Shown piece by piece: positions 59,821 through 64,000 of a stretch of 64,000 nt of DNA (position 1 is the stretch's first letter; each line of letters starts with the position of its first letter). The notes under the pieces were generated by a model. It ran no database searches, was not told the origin of the DNA, and saw only the letters and a program-made list of their open reading frames with translations. The position numbers and the translations under genes are program-made. This stretch comes from Rhizobium sp. AC27/96 (GTDB taxonomy: Bacteria > Pseudomonadota > Alphaproteobacteria > Rhizobiales > Rhizobiaceae): contig NZ_LXKN01000018.1 of assembly GCF_001692325.1 (NCBI RefSeq), positions 496,001 through 560,000 of the forward strand. Direction: 5' to 3'.

Positions 59821-60719
59821 TGCTGGCAACCTTCCGCAACTGGGCGCTCGACGAGTCCCCCACCTCCCGGCGCCAGGCTGCCTGGGGCGATCGCTATCGC
59901 ATCTGGCTGGGGCTGAAGGGTAACGCTCTCGGCATGATCGGCCTGTCGATCATCCTGCTGTTCATCCTGCTTGCGCTCTTCGCGCCATGGCTGGCCACGC
60001 ACGATCCGGCCGCACAGGATCTGGCCAATCGGCTTGCCAGACCGAGCGCGGCTCATTGGCTCGGCACCGATGAGCTCGGGCGTGACATCTACTCGCGCCT
60101 GCTCTTTGGCGGCCGCGTCACGCTCGGCATGGTCATCGCCGTGGTCGTGCTCGTTGCGCCGATCGGCCTCGCCATCGGCTGTATCGCCGGCTATTTCGGC
60201 GGCGTGGTCGACACGGCACTGATGCGATTGACCGACATTTTCCTCGCCTTCCCCCGGCTAGTGCTGGCCCTTGCCTTCGTGGCGGCCCTGAAGCCCGGCG
60301 TCGAAAGCGCGGTGCTCGCGATCGCACTCACCGCCTGGCCGCCCTATGCCCGGCTGGCGCGCGCCGAAACCCTGACCGTGCGCGGTGCCGATTTCATCGC
60401 CGCCTATCGTCTCACAGGCGCCTCCTCCTGGCGCATCATCATGCGCCATATCGCGCCATTGTGCATGCCGAGCCTCATCGTCCGCGTCACGCTCGACATG
60501 AGCTCCATCATCATCACCGCCGCAAGCCTCGGCTTCCTCGGCATGGGCGCACAGCCGCCCTCGCCGGAATGGGGAGCAATGATCGCGACTGCAAAGCGCT
60601 TCATCTTCGAGCAATGGTGGGTTGCGACGATCCCCGGCATCGCCATCTTCCTCGTCTCGCTCGCCTTCAACTTCCTTGGCGATGCGCTGCGCGACGTGCT
60701 CGATCCGAAGGGGAACTGA
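59817..60719 (+). CDS. Peptide ABC transporter permease 2 (DppC-like)
   Basis: A 300-residue membrane protein with the DppC layout: LLALFAPWLATHDPAAQDLANRL, LGTDELGRDIYSRLLFGGRVTL near 80-100 and the EAA loop near 200-220 (ETLTVRGADFIAAYRLTGASSWRIIMRHI). The start ATG overlaps the stop of the first permease (ATGA), so translation is coupled. Confidence 0.9.
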   Translation: MMLATFRNWALDESPTSRRQAAWGDRYRIWLGLKGNALGMIGLSIILLFILLALFAPWLATHDPAAQDLANRLARPSAAHWLGTDELGRDIYSRLLFGGRVTLGMVIAVVVLVAPIGLAIGCIAGYFGGVVDTALMRLTDIFLAFPRLVLALAFVAALKPGVESAVLAIALTAWPPYARLARAETLTVRGADFIAAYRLTGASSWRIIMRHIAPLCMPSLIVRVTLDMSSIIITAASLGFLGMGAQPPSPEWGAMIATAKRFIFEQWWVATIPGIAIFLVSLAFNFLGDALRDVLDPKGN

Positions 60720-60722
60720 TCC

Positions 60723-61546
60723 ATGCTGGTCGAGATCGACAATCTGCGCATCGGCTTCAAGACACGCACCGGCCTTGCCCCAGCCGTCAAGGGCGTGTCG
60801 CTGCGCCTCGGTTCCGAGAAGCTTGGCATCGTTGGCGAAAGCGGCTCCGGCAAGAGCCTGACAGCGCGTGCATTGATGAAACTCCTGCCGAGGCAAACCC
60901 GCATCGAGGCCGACAAACTTTCTTTCGACGGCATCGACATCGTGTCGGCCAGCGAAAAGCAGATGCGCACCATCCGCGGCAAACGGGCAGGCTTCATCCT
61001 GCAGGATCCGAAATATTCCTTGAACCCGGTGAAGACCATCGGCAATCAGGTCGCCGAGTCATGGCGCACGCACAAGGGCGGCAGTCGCCGGGAGGCGGTG
61101 GAAGCCGCCGCCAATCTGCTGGAGCAGGTCAAGATCCGCAATCCGAAGGCGGTCGCAGCTTCCTATCCGCATGAAGTCTCTGGCGGCATGGGCCAGCGCG
61201 TCATGATCGCCATGATGCTTGCTCCCGATCCGGAGCTGCTGATCGCCGACGAACCCACAAGCGCGCTGGATGCGACGGTGCAGGCGGAAATCCTGCGGCT
61301 GATCGAGGAGCTTGTCTCCGAACGCTCCATGGGATTGATGCTGATCAGCCACGACCTGCCGCTCGTCTCGCATTTCTGTGACCGGGTGGCCGTGATGTAT
61401 TCCGGCCGCGTTGTCGAGGAGCTGAAGGCATCGGAACTGCTGTCCGCCGCCCATCCCTATACGCGCGGCCTGCTGAATTGCATTCCTTCGCTTACGCATC
61501 CCAAAGAGCGGCTGCCCATTCTCGAGCGTGACCCGGAGTGGCTGAA

Positions 61547-61550
<4 letters not shown>
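60723..61550 (+). CDS. Peptide ABC transporter ATPase 1 (DppD-like)
   Basis: A 275-residue ATPase: Walker A GESGSGKS (38-45), signature VSGGMGQRVMIAMML and Walker B LLIADEPTSALD, near 157-180. The tail HPYTRGLLNCIPSLTHPKERL is a shortened form of the oligopeptide-type C-terminal domain; normal DppD proteins are near 330. It starts 3 bases after the permease and overlaps the next gene by 4. Confidence 0.9.
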
Positions 61551-62296
<746 letters not shown>

Positions 62297-62316
62297 TCTG
62301 CTTTTGCGAGGCATGC

Positions 62317-63825
62317 ATGTCTGAAACGGGAAACTGGAAGGCCGCGCAGGCGCGCGCAGCCCAATTCGCGCAAGATTGGCGAAACGATGAGCCGGGCGGC
62401 ACAGTCATCGGCTTTGATGCTGATGGCATTCGCTTTGCCGAGGCCGGCGGTGTTGAAAGTCTCTCGACGCTCGCCCCCTTCACTACGGCCAGCGTCGTCC
62501 GCTATGCCTCAGTGACAAAACATGCCTTCTGCGCCATGGTGCTCGCCCATTCCGACAAGATCGGTCTCGATGACCCACTCGGGCTGCATCTGCCTGAGCT
62601 GCAGTCGCCGCTTCGCGACGTCACTATCGGCCGCGCCCTCGACATGAGCGGCGGTCTACCTGACACGCGCGAATGCCTGTCGCTGCTTGGTCTGTCCGTC
62701 TATACGGAGACCAAGGCAGGCCCCCTGCTCGATTTCCTGGCCCGCCAGACGCGACTGAATTATGAGGCCGGAACCGAGATCTCCTATTCCAACACGGGCT
62801 ACCGGCTCGTGGAAGCAGCGCTTGAGCGCCGTGGCGTTTTCTTTCGCGACTATGTTCGCCAGCTGGGTGCCCAAGTGGGTGCCGTATTCGACGCTCCCGA
62901 AGTCTGGAACGATCCCGTCGTCGGCCTGATACCGGGATATTGGCGAGATGGAGAGCGCTGGCAGCTCTCGGCCGCCGGACTGCATATTTCCGCCTCCGGC
63001 AGCATGACCGGCAGTGGCGAAAGCCTCGCCAAGTGGCTGATTGGCCACCTCGGCGGCAATGGCTCCTTTTCGGGATTGCTGGAACAGCTCTCGGCACCAC
63101 GGCATCTCGTCGATGGCAGACCGAGCGGATACAGCTTTGGCCTACGCCGCACCCTGCTGGGAGAGCGCTCCTTCATCGGCCACGGCGGCTCGCATCCCGG
63201 CTACAAGAGCTATTTCCTGCTCGATCCCGTTCAGAAAACCGGCTTCGTCGTGGTGTCAAACCGCGAAGACACCAACGGCTACAAGATCGCTCTCGAATCC
63301 ATGGCAGCGTTGACGGGCGAGGCCCTGCCGCGCACCTCGACTGCCCTGCGTGACGGCACCTATGTGACGGAGAACGGACCGTGGTGGATCAAGGTTGCCG
63401 GCAGCACCGTGACCTATCTCGATGCCGACGAAACTTTATATGAGGATGAGGGATCTTGGGTTTCCTCGCGCTCGGCCTCCTCGCCAATGCGCCTGACCAT
63501 GCAGGGTGAGGCAATCGTCGGAGAGGTAGGTCATGCCGCGCGGCGGTTCCTGCCTGTAGAGAAGCAGGCCGTGCCGCCTTCCCTCTCCGGCGTCTGGAGC
63601 TCTTCGGAAGGCGCCAGCTTCGAGATCGACAATGGCAGCGTCATCATGGGTGTCGGCCCGGTGCGTCATCGTATGCCGCTGCAGGCGCTCGGCTCCGGAC
63701 GCTTCCTCTTCACCCTCAAGGACGGTCCCTGGACCAAGCGGGTCTGCCTCAATCTCCTCGGCGCGGATCGGCTGGAGCTGGTGCTTGCCCGGGCCAGAAT
63801 GATCGAATATCGCCGCGCAAGCTGA
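62317..63825 (+). CDS. D-aminopeptidase-type serine hydrolase (S12, beta-lactamase fold)
   Basis: A 502-residue protein with penicillin-recognising enzyme motifs: SVTK (Ser65 nucleophile, Lys68), YSN at 157-159, and HGG (289-291) in place of KTG. This HxG form, the length and the two extra beta-barrel-like C-terminal domains (from about residue 335) match the D-aminopeptidase (DAP) of Ochrobactrum. That enzyme removes N-terminal D-amino acids. No signal peptide is seen, so it acts in the cytoplasm on imported peptides. It follows the importer by 20 bases after GAGG, so it belongs to the same operon. Confidence 0.82.
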   Translation: MSETGNWKAAQARAAQFAQDWRNDEPGGTVIGFDADGIRFAEAGGVESLSTLAPFTTASVVRYASVTKHAFCAMVLAHSDKIGLDDPLGLHLPELQSPLRDVTIGRALDMSGGLPDTRECLSLLGLSVYTETKAGPLLDFLARQTRLNYEAGTEISYSNTGYRLVEAALERRGVFFRDYVRQLGAQVGAVFDAPEVWNDPVVGLIPGYWRDGERWQLSAAGLHISASGSMTGSGESLAKWLIGHLGGNGSFSGLLEQLSAPRHLVDGRPSGYSFGLRRTLLGERSFIGHGGSHPGYKSYFLLDPVQKTGFVVVSNREDTNGYKIALESMAALTGEALPRTSTALRDGTYVTENGPWWIKVAGSTVTYLDADETLYEDEGSWVSSRSASSPMRLTMQGEAIVGEVGHAARRFLPVEKQAVPPSLSGVWSSSEGASFEIDNGSVIMGVGPVRHRMPLQALGSGRFLFTLKDGPWTKRVCLNLLGADRLELVLARARMIEYRRAS

Positions 63826-63855
63826 TTGCATTCCCGGCCCATTCGGGCCAAGGAG

Positions 63856-63880
63856 AACCCGGCTTTGATAGCCGGTTTCT
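63856..63880 (+). terminator. Terminator of the dpp-DAP operon
   Basis: AACCCGGCT (63856-63864) pairs with AGCCGGTTT (63870-63878) with one mismatch, around TTGAT, followed by CTTTC. It lies 31 bases past the DAP stop and before the LysR gene. Confidence 0.6.
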
Positions 63881-63894
63881 TTCGGGAGCTTCGA

Positions 63895-64000
63895 GTGGAA
63901 GTCAAATGGCTTGAAGATTTTCTGGCGCTGGCGCGGACGCTGAACTTTTCCAAGGCCGCCGACGAACGCCATGTGACGCAATCGGCCTTCAGCCGCCGCA
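63895..64000 (+). CDS. LysR-family regulator (N-terminus only)
   Basis: A GTG at 63895, six bases past a GGGAG ribosome site, opens a frame that runs off the window end. The 35 visible residues read VEVKWLEDFLALARTLNFS then KAADERHVTQSAFSRR, the start of a LysR helix-turn-helix with the typical WLEDFLALA and Q-S-AFSRR words. It is in the same direction as the peptide operon, after its terminator; whether it controls that operon cannot be judged from here. Confidence 0.8.
   Translation, partial: MEVKWLEDFLALARTLNFSKAADERHVTQSAFSRR

Overview
The window reads as ordinary, gene-dense DNA (about 60% G+C by eye) of a Rhizobium/Agrobacterium-like alphaproteobacterium. This rests on an IalB-family protein, a soluble globin-coupled chemotaxis transducer, a class C beta-lactamase with an AmpR-like regulator, and above all the dense packing of ABC-import catabolic cassettes, each with its own GntR, IclR, TetR or LysR regulator. 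I see no rRNA, tRNA, CRISPR, insertion sequence or origin, and cannot tell chromosome from megaplasmid.

Layout. 0-6 kb: a truncated ArsR-type regulator, an IalB-like exported protein, a GNAT acetyltransferase, three small exported proteins of unknown function, a luciferase-like flavin oxidoreductase and an exported alpha/beta hydrolase. 6-11 kb: a globin-coupled MCP, then a LysR (AmpR-type) regulator divergent from a class A beta-lactamase followed by a class C beta-lactamase. 11-12 kb: two small unknown proteins. 12-17.5 kb: GntR regulator, a fused NanE-ROK enzyme (N-acylmannosamine metabolism) and a CUT1 sugar importer lacking an ATPase gene. 17.5-30.4 kb: IclR regulator divergent from a nine-gene-scale catabolic unit (EutE/DoeB-like deacylase, EutB-like dehydratase, CUT2-type binding protein, a single-chain permease-ATPase fusion, Gfo/Idh dehydrogenase, second permease, creatininase-family hydrolase, aldehyde dehydrogenase), with a convergent GMC oxidoreductase.

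30.6-40.7 kb: a P-loop kinase; a livGFHM-type importer divergent from a GntR-DUF3830-TIGR04076-aldo/keto reductase-NTF2-like-LivK operon; a DadA-type FAD oxidoreductase. 40.9-52.7 kb: two SfnB/DszC-like flavin oxidoreductases, an NCS2 nucleobase permease, two divergent CUT2-type binding proteins, their ATPase and two permeases, and an NtaA/SnaA/DszA-type monooxygenase, a set that suggests oxidative release of sulfur or side groups from an imported organic compound. 52.7-56 kb: TetR divergent from a P450 with two clear matching operators, and an exported GH5 glycosidase. 56-64 kb: an M19 dipeptidase divergent from a dpp-type importer plus a D-aminopeptidase-family hydrolase, suggesting scavenging of D-amino-acid peptides, then the start of a LysR gene.

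The most interesting items for follow-up are the 17.5-30.4 kb unit (recognisable enzyme families in an unfamiliar combination, with a fused CUT2 permease-ATPase), the 31.4-39.3 kb liv/DUF3830 unit, the organosulfur-like unit, and several paired operator candidates. Functions are family-level assignments made by reading the translations; no database search was run.
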